DNA from: Brugia malayi
Taxonomy: Eukaryota > Nematoda > Chromadorea > Rhabditida > Onchocercidae
Direction: 5' to 3'
NCBI RefSeq assembly: GCF_000002995.4
Contig: NW_025062477.1
Location: 11,132,649-11,196,648, forward strand
Length of the DNA stretch: 64,000 nucleotides
Position numbers and translations under genes: made by a program. Positions 26,258 to 39,278 of the stretch are shown piece after piece (position 1 is the first letter of the stretch; every line of letters begins with the position of its first letter). The notes beneath the pieces are model-generated. The model saw only the letters and a list, made by a program, of their open reading frames with translations, searched no databases and had not been told where the DNA came from.

Positions 26258-28629
26258 GATGCACTATTTTAGTTAGTATAGTTTAAATTTAGTTTGAAAG
26301 AAGATCACTACAACAATATTAATTAAAATAAAGAAACAATAAAGGTAAGAAAACAGAGAAAGGAGAAAAGTTTAACTTTTAAGAGTTTAATTTAGCGAAA
26401 ACTAAAAAATAAAAAGGAAAAAAAGGAAATTATTTATAGGTCAATTTATTAAATGACAGCTAAAGCGCATTATGCTTCATCCAACCATTTTGTGTGTGTG
26501 TGTGTGTATGTGTGTATGTGTACGGCATGATATGCTTCACAAATGCATAATCATTAGGAGAGATTAAAGGACGGAGAGAGAGAGAGAGAGATGAAGAGTA
26601 CATTCAATTAGGAATAAAATTTTTTAATTAAAATTTTTGATTTAAATGAGCAAAAAGAAAAAAGAAAAACAAAAAAATCTACAAAATAATATTAAATTCT
26701 AAATTTACAAAATATTTTAAAATTGAAATATGCATTACAATATCCAAAATATAATTCAATAAACACTGAATTAGTTTGCGGTAATGGTCGGTCAAACAAT
26801 CTCGACAACAACCTGCGCCATTAGATAAATACTAATACACTGCTTATAAAATTTTTCAGTTTGCAGATTGAAAAATATACACACATACACATACACATGC
26901 ATACATGCATAGAGAGACAACATACATACACACGCATACAGACACTTTAAACGAGTATTAAATTACTTAAATTTTGAAAAAAAAAAAAAGAAGAAATCCC
27001 TAACCGATATTCTATCGGAAAAGCATATAAAATAGACAAAATAATAGAAGAATATGTATGTCTGTGTGTATGAATGTATGTGTGTGTGTGTGTGTGTGTC
27101 TATTTGTCTGTTTTCCCTATCTGTATGTGTATGTGTGTATGTGTATGTATGTATGTATGTGCTATGAAGATAGATGAATTTGAATAGAAATTAGAAAGAT
27201 TAGCAGAAAGAGAAAATGAAAGTGATGAATGACCGGAATGTTGTTGACCTTTACGGAAATGACGAGTGAGTGAGTGACCACCGATTGTAGTTGGTCATTT
27301 CGGTTAAAATAAATTTTAAATTCTATCATTAATTTACTAAATAAACTTTTTTTTTGCAAATATTAAATAAAAAAGCACTTTGATTAATTAATTAATTGTA
27401 AGATTAGTAGAATAGAAGAAAGAATAATGTTATAAAAAGTAAAATTGTTAAATGGAATGGAATTAAGAAGCATTTTCAAATATTATATTTTGATAAAATT
27501 AATTTAGGATGAATTTATTTATTTTTCATTTCTTTTAATTATTTTTCATTTCTTTTTCTTCCCATTAAAAATTTAGCTAATTTATATGATTATTATATGA
27601 TGTAAATATTTTGAATACATTATAAAATTATTTACATTATCTATAAATAAATACTTTAATGTACTACTTACACTAATATATTAAATTTATTAAATATATA
27701 TTCTTATGTTAATTTTGTCCTATGCCATTACATTTTAAGATACCATCAGCTTATAGTTATGTTATTATTATTATTATTATTATTAAGCACCATCATTATC
27801 GCTGTGATTATTAATATAAATATTAATTATTATCAATATTAAGAACTGGCATACTTTCAAAAAATGTAATTAATAGCTGATAGCATTTTTGCAAATAGAT
27901 TAAAAAATTATCAATACATTATGAATAATTAATTGGCCATATATTCTCGCAGTAAACACATTTTTAATCATTTTATCATATTCGATTATCATTTAATTAT
28001 ATCTCTTATTAGACTTTTGCAAATGATTTAATGATTTAATAAAAATAATTTTTTCATTTTTCCATTTTTATTTGAACAAAACAAAATAATCTAACAGCAT
28101 TTCAAATGATAAAACAATGATAAATGCATGCATATTATCAGAAAATAAATAATAATATTGAAATATTCCTCAAATAATCATTATTATTATTCATTATTCT
28201 TACGTTTTTTTTTTTTCCAATTTACTTATATCAAATATAAATTCAAAACGAAATGAATGAATTTTAGCAATAAACAAAACAATCTTAACAATAAACAAAA
28301 GAATCCTAACAACAAATAATTTGTGGACTAATTTTTTTTTTTCGTTTTGCCTTAAAATTAATCATATTTTACTTCAAAATACTAATATTTCAAAATAACA
28401 AAACAACGACAAACTCTATATTATTATCAAAAAATTAATAAACAATGTTAACAGGAAGTATTACTCAACTGATTGATTAAAAGTTGTTTATCAATTAATT
28501 TACTAGAAGTTGATGGTCTATTAGAATATTCCTTACTATGAAATTTTAATGTTTATTTGTTTTTTTGACATGATGAATCATAAGTATGTTATTATCACAA
28601 ATAACAAATGAAATTACATTTGCCCTTTT

Positions 28630-28635
<6 letters not shown>

Positions 28636-28661
<26 letters not shown>

Positions 28662-28744
28662 CCTTTCTTTTTATTTTGCTTAACTTTCGTTGAGCTATTA
28701 CAACATTTTATTACAAATGAGAAAGAGAGAGAGAGAGAGAGAGA
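28636..28744. repeat. Facing (CT)n and (GA)n tracts
   Basis: A CT tract at about 28636-28661 and a GA tract at about 28721-28744 are complementary and separated by 60 bases, so single strands could fold into a long stem. Confidence 0.75.
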
Positions 28745-30300
28745 AAAAAAAAAGAGGTGAAAATATGAACAAAGTTTAAATTTGCAAAATATTTCAAACA
28801 TTTTTTTTTTTTTTTTTATCAACTAATTCTTTACTTAATTAAATTATACAAGCAAAATACAAAAGAAAAACTTGTAACACTTTTTTTTTTTTAATTTTAA
28901 CTTCAAATAATTGTTATTTATAAGATATTTTTACCTTTAAATAAATGTGTGCAATATTTTTTTTATAATTGAAATTTATAAACATGCAAAAAAAAAAAAA
29001 AAAAATAAATATTTTATAATTTGTATTAATGAATTTGACTATTTTCATTTTAATTATTCGCTAACATTATTTTATATTTTAATTTAATTAATGCTAACAT
29101 TATTAATTCTATATTATCTTTTTTTTTTCTTTTTTTTCAAACCTTTCTACTTAAAATATGTTAAAGTTATATAATATTGAAGCGGAAATATAAAAATTGC
29201 CACCTGTTTTCTTCAAATTTCTTCTTTTTGAAACGTGTAAACAGATCAGCTGTTGTTTTTCTTCAAAATGATTTAACTGATAAATTTATCACTGACAATT
29301 TGCCTAGAAAATGCACTATCGCTTTTTAAATCATATGCTTCAAGAGAATTTTTAATTTTAATTGATTAATGATGATCAATTTTAAAAATTTCTTGGAAAG
29401 AAACTAATTAGATCAAATTTATAAACAAATTTAGTCAATAGACAACAAACTAATGTTTTTTGTTTTGCTATGAAATTAATATATAAATTAATGTGCTAAC
29501 AATATTTATTGAATAAAACTTAAACATTTTGAATTTTACATCAATTGTTATTTTACTTTTTCTTAATTTTAATAATCAAATTGGTCGCTTTCTTAATTTT
29601 TCATATTATTATTTACTTTCTTAAGAAATTTAAAACTGATTTTAATAATCATAATTGATTTTAGAGATGCTTTGTCTTCTTTTTTCTCGATAATAATTAA
29701 AAATTTTAAATTTTATATAAATTATTCTTTTACTTTTTCTTAATTTTAATAATCAAATTGAATTTAATCAAATTTTGCTTTCCCTTTATTTTTTCTAAAA
29801 ATAATAATGCAGTAAAAGTTTTTTTTTTTTTTTTAAAAAAAAAAAAGGAAAATTGAAATAAGAGAAGAAATAAATGACAGGAATGTTATAATGAAGAAGA
29901 AAAGTATAAAGAGCAAAAATTACAGTCAATGTTAAAATTTACAAAAAATTTTGATCATTATTTAATTAATTAATTAATTAATTCGTTAATAATTATCTAT
30001 CCAAATTAAATATGAAGATGTTTATTTAATTAGTTTCTTATTTACTTTAGCAATTTTAATATTCAATTTAGATAGAGATATCTCTTGTCTTTTATTATTA
30101 AAAGTAATAATACAATAAAACTTTTTTTTTTTTAAATTGATATAAGAGAAGAAGGAATAAAGACCAAACATATTAAATTATTTAATAATTGGGAATATGT
30201 TTTTTTTTTCAGTATTTCAGTATTTCTGCAAATATATATACTTCACTATTCCTACAAATAACTTATGATTTATTTGTGATTTATTAGCATTACATAATTT

Positions 30301-30386
30301 TCACTTACGTATTTTTAAATATATTATATTCACATACGTGTTAAGCTGCAAAAATTTTCAGTCACGTAAGTGGTCATACTTACGTG
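30301..30386. promoter_or_regulatory. Cluster of four TACGT-core motifs including a perfect inverted repeat
   Basis: tcacttacgt (30301-30310), cacatacgtg (30331-30340), cacgtaagt (30363-30371) and acttacgtg (30378-30386). The last two are perfect 9-bp inverted arms around ggtcat. The cores resemble bZIP-type sites. No gene lies nearby, so a regulatory role is only a possibility. Confidence 0.3.
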
Positions 30387-30757
30387 TATGATATTAGTAT
30401 CTATTAGAAAAAGGAGAAAAAATGATTTATATTGAAATTTTCTTTTTCTATCTAATAAATAATAAACAATAAAAGATTAAAATTTCTTCTCAAAGAAATA
30501 AATACAAAATTTTGTCACAAAAAAAAAAAAAAAAAAAACAAACAAAATATAAGAAATGAGTTTGTCACAAGAAAGAAATGTCCTAATTAAATTTGAAAGT
30601 TTTTTTTTTCTCCACTTTCGCTATTTCTTATTGACTTTTGATCAATTAAAAAGATAAAATAAAGATTTTGCAATATTTTTGATCCTTTTTTTTTCATTTT
30701 CTTTTGAGTAAATAAAAAAAAAATATTACACGAAAGTATAATAATTGTAAAAATTGA

Positions 30758-30793
<36 letters not shown>
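30758..30793. repeat. (GA)n microsatellite
   Basis: GA dinucleotide array following a short imperfect GAAA segment. Confidence 0.9.
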
Positions 30794-30797
<4 letters not shown>

Positions 30798-30830
30798 GTT
30801 TTATTTTTATTTTATTTTATGCAATGCTTA

Positions 30831-30908
30831 AACTTTAAATAAGTAGGCTAAGATTAAAAATTCAAAAATAACTTTAAATAAGTAAGCTAAGATTGAAAAT
30901 TGAAAAAT
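30831..30908. repeat. Two tandem copies of a 39-bp unit
   Basis: 30831-30869 and 30870-30908 differ at only three or four positions. Both begin aactttaaataagta. Confidence 0.85.
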
Positions 30909-31027
30909 AAGTTAGATTAGAATGATTTAGATGATGATTAAAAATTAAATAATATAAAAATGAATCGATAAAATTATTAATTATTGATCTATTTGATGAT
31001 AATATTGTGATGATAACAATTCATGCA

Positions 31028-31030
<3 letters not shown>

Positions 31031-31074
<44 letters not shown>
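31031..31074. repeat. (AT)n microsatellite, 22 units
   Basis: Uninterrupted AT dinucleotide array. Confidence 0.97.
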
Positions 31075-31076
<2 letters not shown>

Positions 31077-33980
31077 ATAATATGATAATATCAACAACAA
31101 TAATAATGATAATAATAATAATAATAATTCTGCTCAATCATAAAAAAAAAGAAATCAGTATTTTTTTTTTTTCTTTTAAAAACCAGAATCACTTATAATA
31201 ATTTGTTTTTTCTTATAAATTTGAAAAAAAAAAAAAAGGTAAGAAAATTTGCAAAAAATCAAATTTTTTGACTCAGAAAAATAAAAGCAAAAACCGAAAA
31301 GAAAACAAAAAAAGAAACGAAAGAAATTTTGAATCGAAATTTTGAAAAGTTATGTATATTACAGTTCTGATTATTATAATTAATTATTTAATTAATTGAA
31401 GATTATTTGTCATTAAATTATAGCATCAAATTTTTTTGTTATAAATTATATATAATTGAATAAATTATTATTTATATTAATATTGTTGGATACATAAACA
31501 GTTTACTCGTTTCTTTCACCAAAAATTTTTCCATTAAAAAAAAAAAAAAAGAAAGAAAAATTTGTAAATAACACAAAATAATATTTGCTAAAATTTCTTC
31601 TCATTCACATTTGATCTTTGATCTGAAGAAAAAAAATTGATCGTTTTTCTTTTCCATTCAAAAAAATTGTACGATTTCAATGCTTATTGATGGTAAAAAT
31701 GAAGAAAAAAGAAATTTTTTTTCTCCTTTTTTTTGCTTTTGCTTTTTTCAATAAAAAAAAAGAAATTAAATTTTAAATTAATTATTTTATTGGTATTATC
31801 AAATCTGCTTAGCAGTTATAAAAGCAAAATTTAATTTCATTTATCTTATCAAATCAATTTTGTCTTATCAGTTTTTTTTTTTCTTGCCATAACAAATTAT
31901 TTATCAAAAATGCATTTCATTCACCTAATTTATATGCAATAGTTCATTAAAATGTACAACTATCATTCAATAATAGTATTAAAAGGATTTTAATTTATTC
32001 AAATTCATTTGAAATTATATTCAAATAGATAATACTAACTCTTGTATATAAGTTAATCAATTTGTACTTTGGAAAATATCATATCATTTTAATATTACAA
32101 TGTTTGGATTAATAAAATGTCCCATTTATTCAAATAAAATTCTAGATAAAACACAAGAAAAAAAAAGTAATTAAAATAAAATTTCAATTAATAAATTGAT
32201 ATTTTATTTTCATTAAGGAGAAAAAAGGTTTTAAAAAGTTTTTTTTTTTTTTTTTTCAAAATGATAAATTAAATTATTAGCATTATTCTGATTTATGTGC
32301 ATAATATTTGAAGTTAAATTATTTTTCCATTTTAATAGATTTATTTACATATAATAAAAACTATTCAATTTCGATTCTTTTATTTTTCTTTTCTTTCATC
32401 TATTTTCATTCAATTTTTTTTTCCTCGTCAGAATTGTTTAATATTTTACTTTTTTTTTTCATAATTAATTGAATGCATTGACAAAAAAAAAAAACATTTA
32501 CATAATTATAGAAATTTGTTACATCTATCACAGTTTTGTGGTTTTATCAACATAATTTTTCAATTTTTTTTTTTCAAAAAAAAAAAATTGAAAAAGTTAA
32601 ATGCGATTGATAACTAATCATTCAAACAATAATAAAGTGCAATACAAGTAGAATTACTTTTTTATCACTTTACGGTGTAATAGGAAATAAAATAATGGTA
32701 TTATCCATTTAAAAAAAAAAAAAAAAAAACGAAGAGTTGAGAATTTTCGAAAGCACAACATTTGTCTTCTACCGTTTTCTTTTTTTTTTTTTCAAAAGTT
32801 ATATTAAAAAAAAGAATTTTTAGAGATGAATGATTTGAAAGGAATATTTTAATGAATGAAATCATAAATTTCATAAAGATTAATTTATTGATATAATCCA
32901 TTTGATTTTCTGCCGATGAACACTATGATAGCTTCGATCAAAATAATCATTTAAATCCAAGTTTATTGATAAGGATGAAATTGTACCACAAAATAAGATT
33001 TTTTTGAATGGCTTTCAACAAATTTATTTCTTCATCAAATACAATTAATTTGTATTTTTTCGCATTTGAATGCTATGAAAAACTAACAAATATTTTAATA
33101 TTAAATAAATAAAAAAAAAAAAAAAATTAATTAAAAATTTAAGGCTAACAGCACACTCTTATACATAATTATGTAGAATGAAAATTTTCAAAATTTCAAA
33201 ACAGATCATCATTTAGATTTTAATTCATACATAGAACAAACAACAACAAAATTAATACAACAAAAAATAGCAAAAAGTAAACTCATTGAGCAAAAATTAA
33301 CAATTAAATTTGTCAATAAGAATTTAAAAAAAAGAAGGAATAATAAAAGCAAACACTAAAATTTCGATGTAAACAGAAGGATTTCTTGAATACTCTTTTC
33401 TTTTTTTTTTTTCATTTTGACTGCAATTATTTGAAATTAATAATAGTTCATAAAAACTTTTTAACAACAAATCTCTCTATTTTAAACACTTAATCCCTTA
33501 CTTATTTAGATTTATCAATAAAAGTTAGAAAAGGAGTCAAAAAAGTGGTGCAAAAATAAACATAAACAAATATAAACATTAAAAATAAGTGAGTAAAAGT
33601 TCTTTTTTAAAAATTATCTCACACATAGCATTTTTTTTTTGTGATAATTTTTTGACTATAAATAAATAGATAAATCAAGTCATTTCAAATTGAGTTAAAT
33701 CTTTTTACATATTTTTCTATTTTCTTATATTTACCATCTTTCAACATTACAAAGCAAAAAAAAAAAAAACAAGTGGCAATTGCGGTTCTTTTTTTTAATG
33801 CATTATTCATGACAAGTAACAACATACATATGTGTAACATAAAACAGGAATTTTGACCACCTATTGGCAAATTTAAAACGAAAACAAAATTTCATTTTTA
33901 TATTAAAAGTAAAATTTGCATCAGATGAAAATGCAAAAGATTACAAAAGTAACAAAAAAATTAAAAAAGAAAGAATTATA

Positions 33981-36900
33981 TTACAATGTTAGACTACCCT
34001 TCTGCATATGTACCTCAAGCACTTTCCATGCTACTCTTGGATTATACTCTTCCATATCACGACACATTACCCATACATGATGAACACGTACCGGACTGTT
34101 CTGAAATTTCCATTTCAAAATTGTTTAAAATTTCAAATACATATCGAACCAAATAGCTAAAATGAAATAAATGACCACCTAGCTAACATTATTATGAAAG
34201 ATATAAAGATGAAAGAATTCCAAATAATATAATGAAATTAATAAATTGAAAATTTCACTGAAATTTATACATATATTGAAATTGAAAATTTATTAAAATA
34301 AAGTGAAACTTTATAACATATTGGAATTAATTTCGTATTAAAACTCGTAAATTTAGAAATTTATAAACCAAGGATTGTTTTGTTTTAATATCCCCTTAAA
34401 CCTTAAATAAATATGAAATCGTTTCAATTTTATGTCATAAATTATTTATTTTTCATCCATTTACCAATTATAGATAAACTGATCTACATAAACTGCTACG
34501 AATGTTACAATTTGTTAACAAATATGTTTCCATTTCTTCCAGTTTACTTCCAGTTTTACCAGTTTGATTTTCCATTCTGTCAGCTGAACTAGATTTGATT
34601 ATAAAAGGTTGTACGATTCCTGTTCAATTAACTTCTTTTGTTATAAACTAAATCAATTTGAAATACTGCAGAGGTCTTCTAACTTGACAGTTACTCATAT
34701 GAACAGATGATATAATATTAAAAACCAACTTCTACTGGTTAAAGGGTAAAGGTTAAATGTCATCTGAATGTTATAGCTTTTAATTCACTGTAATCATATG
34801 CTTTGTTGTTAGCCAATGCACATTATAGAAGGAGTTAAAATCATTTCCTGAGGTAAGTTTTTAGTAAAAGCAAGCTTCAATTAGAAACATTTAATTATTT
34901 CCTCTACACTTCATCAATCTTTACTCAACGACAACCTACAACTAATTTAATTTAATATTATCTAATAATCCTTATGACATTAATCAATAAAATTTATTCC
35001 GACTAATCATTTACATCAACTGATTAACAACAAGAATTTCATTCACTAATCAAACAAAAAATTTTTTTCCAACAGTTTGCTAAATAACAGATTTTGCTAA
35101 ATAACAGAAATAATCTGATGCATTACAATTTCTATTCATATAATTAACAACTTTACAGTGATATAAATCACTCAATTAATTTATGTTATATAATAGAATT
35201 ATTTATAAAATAATTTAGACACACAAAGCTTAAGCTTCTTGTAATATTCTATTAAATAAAGCTTGATTTTTCAAGAATTAAATATCTATTAATTACCTAT
35301 TAGTTCCATTTAATGCTCAAAATTATAATAAGAAACCTACCGGATCACCTTCGACAACTTTTCCCTCCATATTTCTCACAATATTTACCATATAAGCTTG
35401 AAATGTAATTATTATTACTGGCCCGTGTTCCATCATTTTACCAGTAACCATCTAAAATATTTTTTATAATTTATTCAAGCATTAAAAATTACAAATTTTG
35501 ACTAGAAGTATCTTTACAAAGATTCCATGCAAATACAGAATCAATTTCACATTATGCTTATCAACATTATTGTAAATCATTTAAATAAATTACAAGTAAA
35601 TTCTAGAAATCTTTTCAAATTTGCGGATTTTATGGCAAAAATGTTTTCAGAAACTTGCTATTCAGACCTGTGATTTAAGAATGCACAACTATATTCAATA
35701 TTCAATCATATAACAGTCTAGAATACATTTATTAAATGAATAAAAGGATGAAGAGTAATTCATAAAAAAAGTAATGATGAACCTCAACCCTATTGATATC
35801 GATGATACGACTGTCCGTTGTATTAAAATTGATCTTTTTATATTCATTAACAGTTGCTGATAAAATATTATAAGCCTGGAAATTAAACTTTATAAAAGTC
35901 TCAATCATTTTACAAGACTGAAAAAGTTGTGAAATCCCAAAAAAAAAAAAAAAAAAAATAAATAAATAATAATCAAGAAGAAAGGTGATAATATAGAGAA
36001 CAACGAACTCTTTCGTAGCACCAATCTTTGAGAATTTTCAAATCACCACGAATAAATGCTTCCAGAACGTTCGGAATTATTTCCTTTTCGCAAAAACGTA
36101 ACCATTCATTCTTTTCAAAATTTGGATCAACTTTCTGGATTTCAGAAAGCACTTCTGATATTTCACTATGACCACCTGAAGTTAAAACTTCTTTGAAATA
36201 TTTTGGAATATTATAAAAATGCAATTGTTTTTCTCTATTTTTCAGAGTTAAGGAATCAATTTTAAAAATATTGGAATATCGCATATACAAGACCATTTCA
36301 TATAATAAAATGTGACCTAAAAATTATAAATCATAGAAAAATTATAGAACATCAATATGACTAATAAAAATATGCACTCCACTAATATTAGATGGTAATT
36401 AAATTCAATGAAATAAATTTTTAAGAGAACGTGCCAAGTAGTGAGGAAACTTTATCAGTGAAACCCCGTACCAATCTCAATGCCAAATTATCGCTTTCAT
36501 CTAGACGCATTTTCCAATCCAAAATTTCTGAAATAAAATATGTTTATAAAACAGTCAAATTCTTGGCACTGATTTTATTGGGTAAAATAAATAACAACAA
36601 TACTGCTCAATTCTGAAAAAAGTTGTAAAAATATTACTAAACTTTCTCACATAAAGAATTAAAAAGATATCGCAGGAATCTAAAATTTATTAAAAGCTAA
36701 AATCAAACACAGAAATCTAAAACTTATTAAAAGCTAAAATCAAACACACTGTTATAATAAGCGTTATTTTCGGAGAAAGTTTTCCATCCAGCATACCACT
36801 TAGATTCTTTGTGAAGCTCCATACCAGTTGCATTTCTATAGAAATTTAGTTATACGTTGGTGAAAAAAAAAAAAGAAAACATAAAACTTTTACTCCATTC

Positions 36901-39269
36901 AACATGAAATCTCAAAATATACAAAATCCTAAGAAACTGTAAATATATAAATATATTTTCTTCATGTAAATTTTATATCTCGTTATTGCAAAAAAAAAAA
37001 AGAAAAAAAAAACCTTATTTATATGAAATGTTAAAGAAAAGTGCTCCTAAGATTATTCTAAAGATAAATCACAACGTGCTTATTATTTATGGCATAACAA
37101 AAAAACAATCATTGATATCGATCAACTTACGGATTAGCTTCTATAACGCGATCTGTGTACGTGGAGGAGGATGCTGAACGCATTTTTAACTGATCTGAAA
37201 CATTTTTTAAAAGTTGGAATCGCGCCATTTTATGAATCCTCATAAATACAAGATAAAATTTCGTAAAGTTTGCAAAACACAAAGCATAAACAATATTAAA
37301 AAAAAAAAGAGATGTAACCTGGTCGAGTATACATGTGTACATCGACAATATTATCAACCTCATCCTTGATCACTTTCACTGACTGCAAAGTTTCAAAATT
37401 GAATTAATTTGATGAATAAATATAATAATGACTGCCAATATCTGAGGCAGAAAAATGAACCTTTCCTTCAGGGTGAAATATCATACCCTTAATTCTAGCA
37501 TTCAAACCAAAGTGCTAAAAAAATCTTTTAGAAATTCAGACTGATTAATCTTCATCGATGAAGAACTCAGGATATTTTCCACATTTTTAGTAAATATATA
37601 TGCTTCATCATAAGATACAAGTAATGTGTGATAAATTTTTCATGCACTAACCGAGCTAACACTCTGATACAATTGATTGTCCCCAACTTGCTCTGCCGCT
37701 TTCTCGATCATTTCTGCAGCAACCTTTGCTTGTTTCAACACTTCTTCTGCAGCTAAGGAAAGCTTCTTTCCCGCTTCAGTTTTCTGTACTTCTACTATCA
37801 TCTGTATAAAATAGTAATCAAATTTTTTAAGGTACGTTTTTCTCGACAAACAATTTTATTTTGTCCAAATTTGATAATAATACCAAACATCTTTGTTTTA
37901 TGTTATGTTTATTTATTTCATATGAATCGAAAAATATTACTAAAGCTGTACTTAATAAACGATAGAAAAACTAAGGAAGAAAAAAAAAATGAACTAAGCA
38001 GCTTACCTGTGATATATGGTTGCGAACATCATTGATCTTGTTTTGAATAACTTGTGAGCTTTTCAGAGTTTCTTTTTCGATTAATTCCTAAAATATTCAA
38101 CGAGTTTTGCCGATAATCTACTGGTCTGAAATGGAAAACAAAAAAAGACCATAAATAGGCCGTTATAAAACAATAACTGCTAAAAAGTATTACAGGAAAA
38201 AAGGAACTCACAAATTTCCTTCTGGCTTCCTTTAGAGCTTCGCTGTCATTTAAACTTCTCAATCTTTCATCCAATTGTCGCCTATTTTCCTGGAAAAAAC
38301 ATTCAGGTTAAGTAGCACAAATCAAGAAATTGCAGACCGAATCTAATGCTCAACAAGCAATTCCACACAAAAAAACAGGTTAACATATTTTACTTTTTTT
38401 TTTTTATGATGTGAAAAAAGACCGTTAATTTTATTACATAAATCAAAGAGTGGACATTAGCAATTAAATATTATTGGAAACTTATTAGAATTGATATCAA
38501 TTTATCAATTTTTGATAACTGACCTGCTTTTTCACCTTAAATTTATGTACAAAAATAGATGAAAGGTGGAAAAAGAAAAACAAAACTCACCTGCAATTCC
38601 TTATTTTTTTCAAATTCTTCTCGTATATTATCCAATAAATTTTTCAAGAAATTTCTTGGTTTTGACTGATGCTGCCCTTGTTGTGAGAAATATCTTACTG
38701 ACTTAAATGATCGTTTAAAAAAAAAGAAGAAACAATAAAGTATGAAAAACATATTCATTCATTTAAAATCAAAATCAAACCGCCTCCCACTCCATATCCA
38801 AATTACCTATTTTTTTATAATAAAATAAAACGAAAAGAATAGAAATGTAATAGAATATCAGCAAAACTGTTAATTTCAACAAATTTTTGATTAGATTTTC
38901 GTATAATAAAAACTGCATACTTAATAAATATATAAACTGTCTTTAAAACTAATTTAAAAACCTTATATTTAAAGTATCCCGTCTAGAAACTATTTCAAAA
39001 AATCAGTGAAAAAAAAAAATTACTCCCTTATAACCACTTAAACCTATTACAATAAAAAAAAAATGCTTGGAAATCATTTTAAAATGAATCAAATCCCTAT
39101 CAAAGTTAAAGTGTGAATTATCATGCATTAAAAAACAAACCTCTAATGATGCATAACTAGTTGATAATGCTATTGTCCGAATAACCGAAATATCAGATGT
39201 AAGCATAAGCATATTCCTCTGCTGTTGTAAATTCCACAATATTCGACATGGCCGTATTATTTGCTTCAT
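33981..39269 (-). CDS. timm44: TIM44, matrix-side subunit of the mitochondrial protein import motor
   Basis: Fourteen minus-strand exons: 39141-39269, 38591-38701, 38212-38289, 38007-38087, 37652-37801, 37461-37514, 37319-37382, 37131-37194, 36750-36835, 36435-36527, 36009-36175, 35783-35875, 35341-35451, 33981-34100. They give 466 residues, or 448 if the 18-codon exon 37461-37514 is skipped. Family role: peripheral inner-membrane scaffold tethering mtHsp70 to the TIM23 channel. Seen: a basic, Ser/Thr-rich N-terminus typical of a presequence (MKQIIRPCRILWNLQQQRN); a charged helical segment (FLKNLLDNIREEFEKNKELQ); and the C-terminal Tim44 domain with KWYAGWKTF, RLDESDNLALR, NVLEAFIRGDLKILKDWCYE, MVTGKMMEHGPVIIITFQAY and VVEGDP, ending MEEYNPRVAWKVLEVHM. 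The intron after exon 10 has a GC donor (GCACGT). The 18-codon exon is not part of the family core as I know it. Confidence 0.93.
36677..36749. repeat. Tandem duplication covering the 5' end of a TIM44 intron
   Basis: 36677-36714 and 36715-36749 are near-identical (attaaaagctaaaatcaaac in both). Reading on the minus strand, the copy next to exon 9 begins at the donor GTGTGT (36749). The second copy carries a similar TGTGTTTGATT sequence about 36 bases into the intron. Confidence 0.75.
37461..37514 (-). CDS. timm44: Possible cassette exon of TIM44 (18 codons)
   Basis: Bounded by a TTTTTTAG acceptor and an AAG|GTTCAT donor, phase 0 on both sides and 54 nt, it encodes HFGLNARIKGMIFHPEGK. Its neighbours, ending in YQSVSS and starting SVKVIKDEVDNI, join just as well without it, and the family pattern there is continuous. 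Optional inclusion or a false exon are both possible. Confidence 0.4.
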
Positions 39270-39276
39270 AACTTTC

Positions 39277-39278
39277 CT
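39277..39278 (-). other. Putative spliced-leader trans-splice acceptor of TIM44
   Basis: On the minus strand an uninterrupted T-run ends in TTTTAG seven bases before the ATG at 39269. No upstream coding exon was found. Confidence 0.5.
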
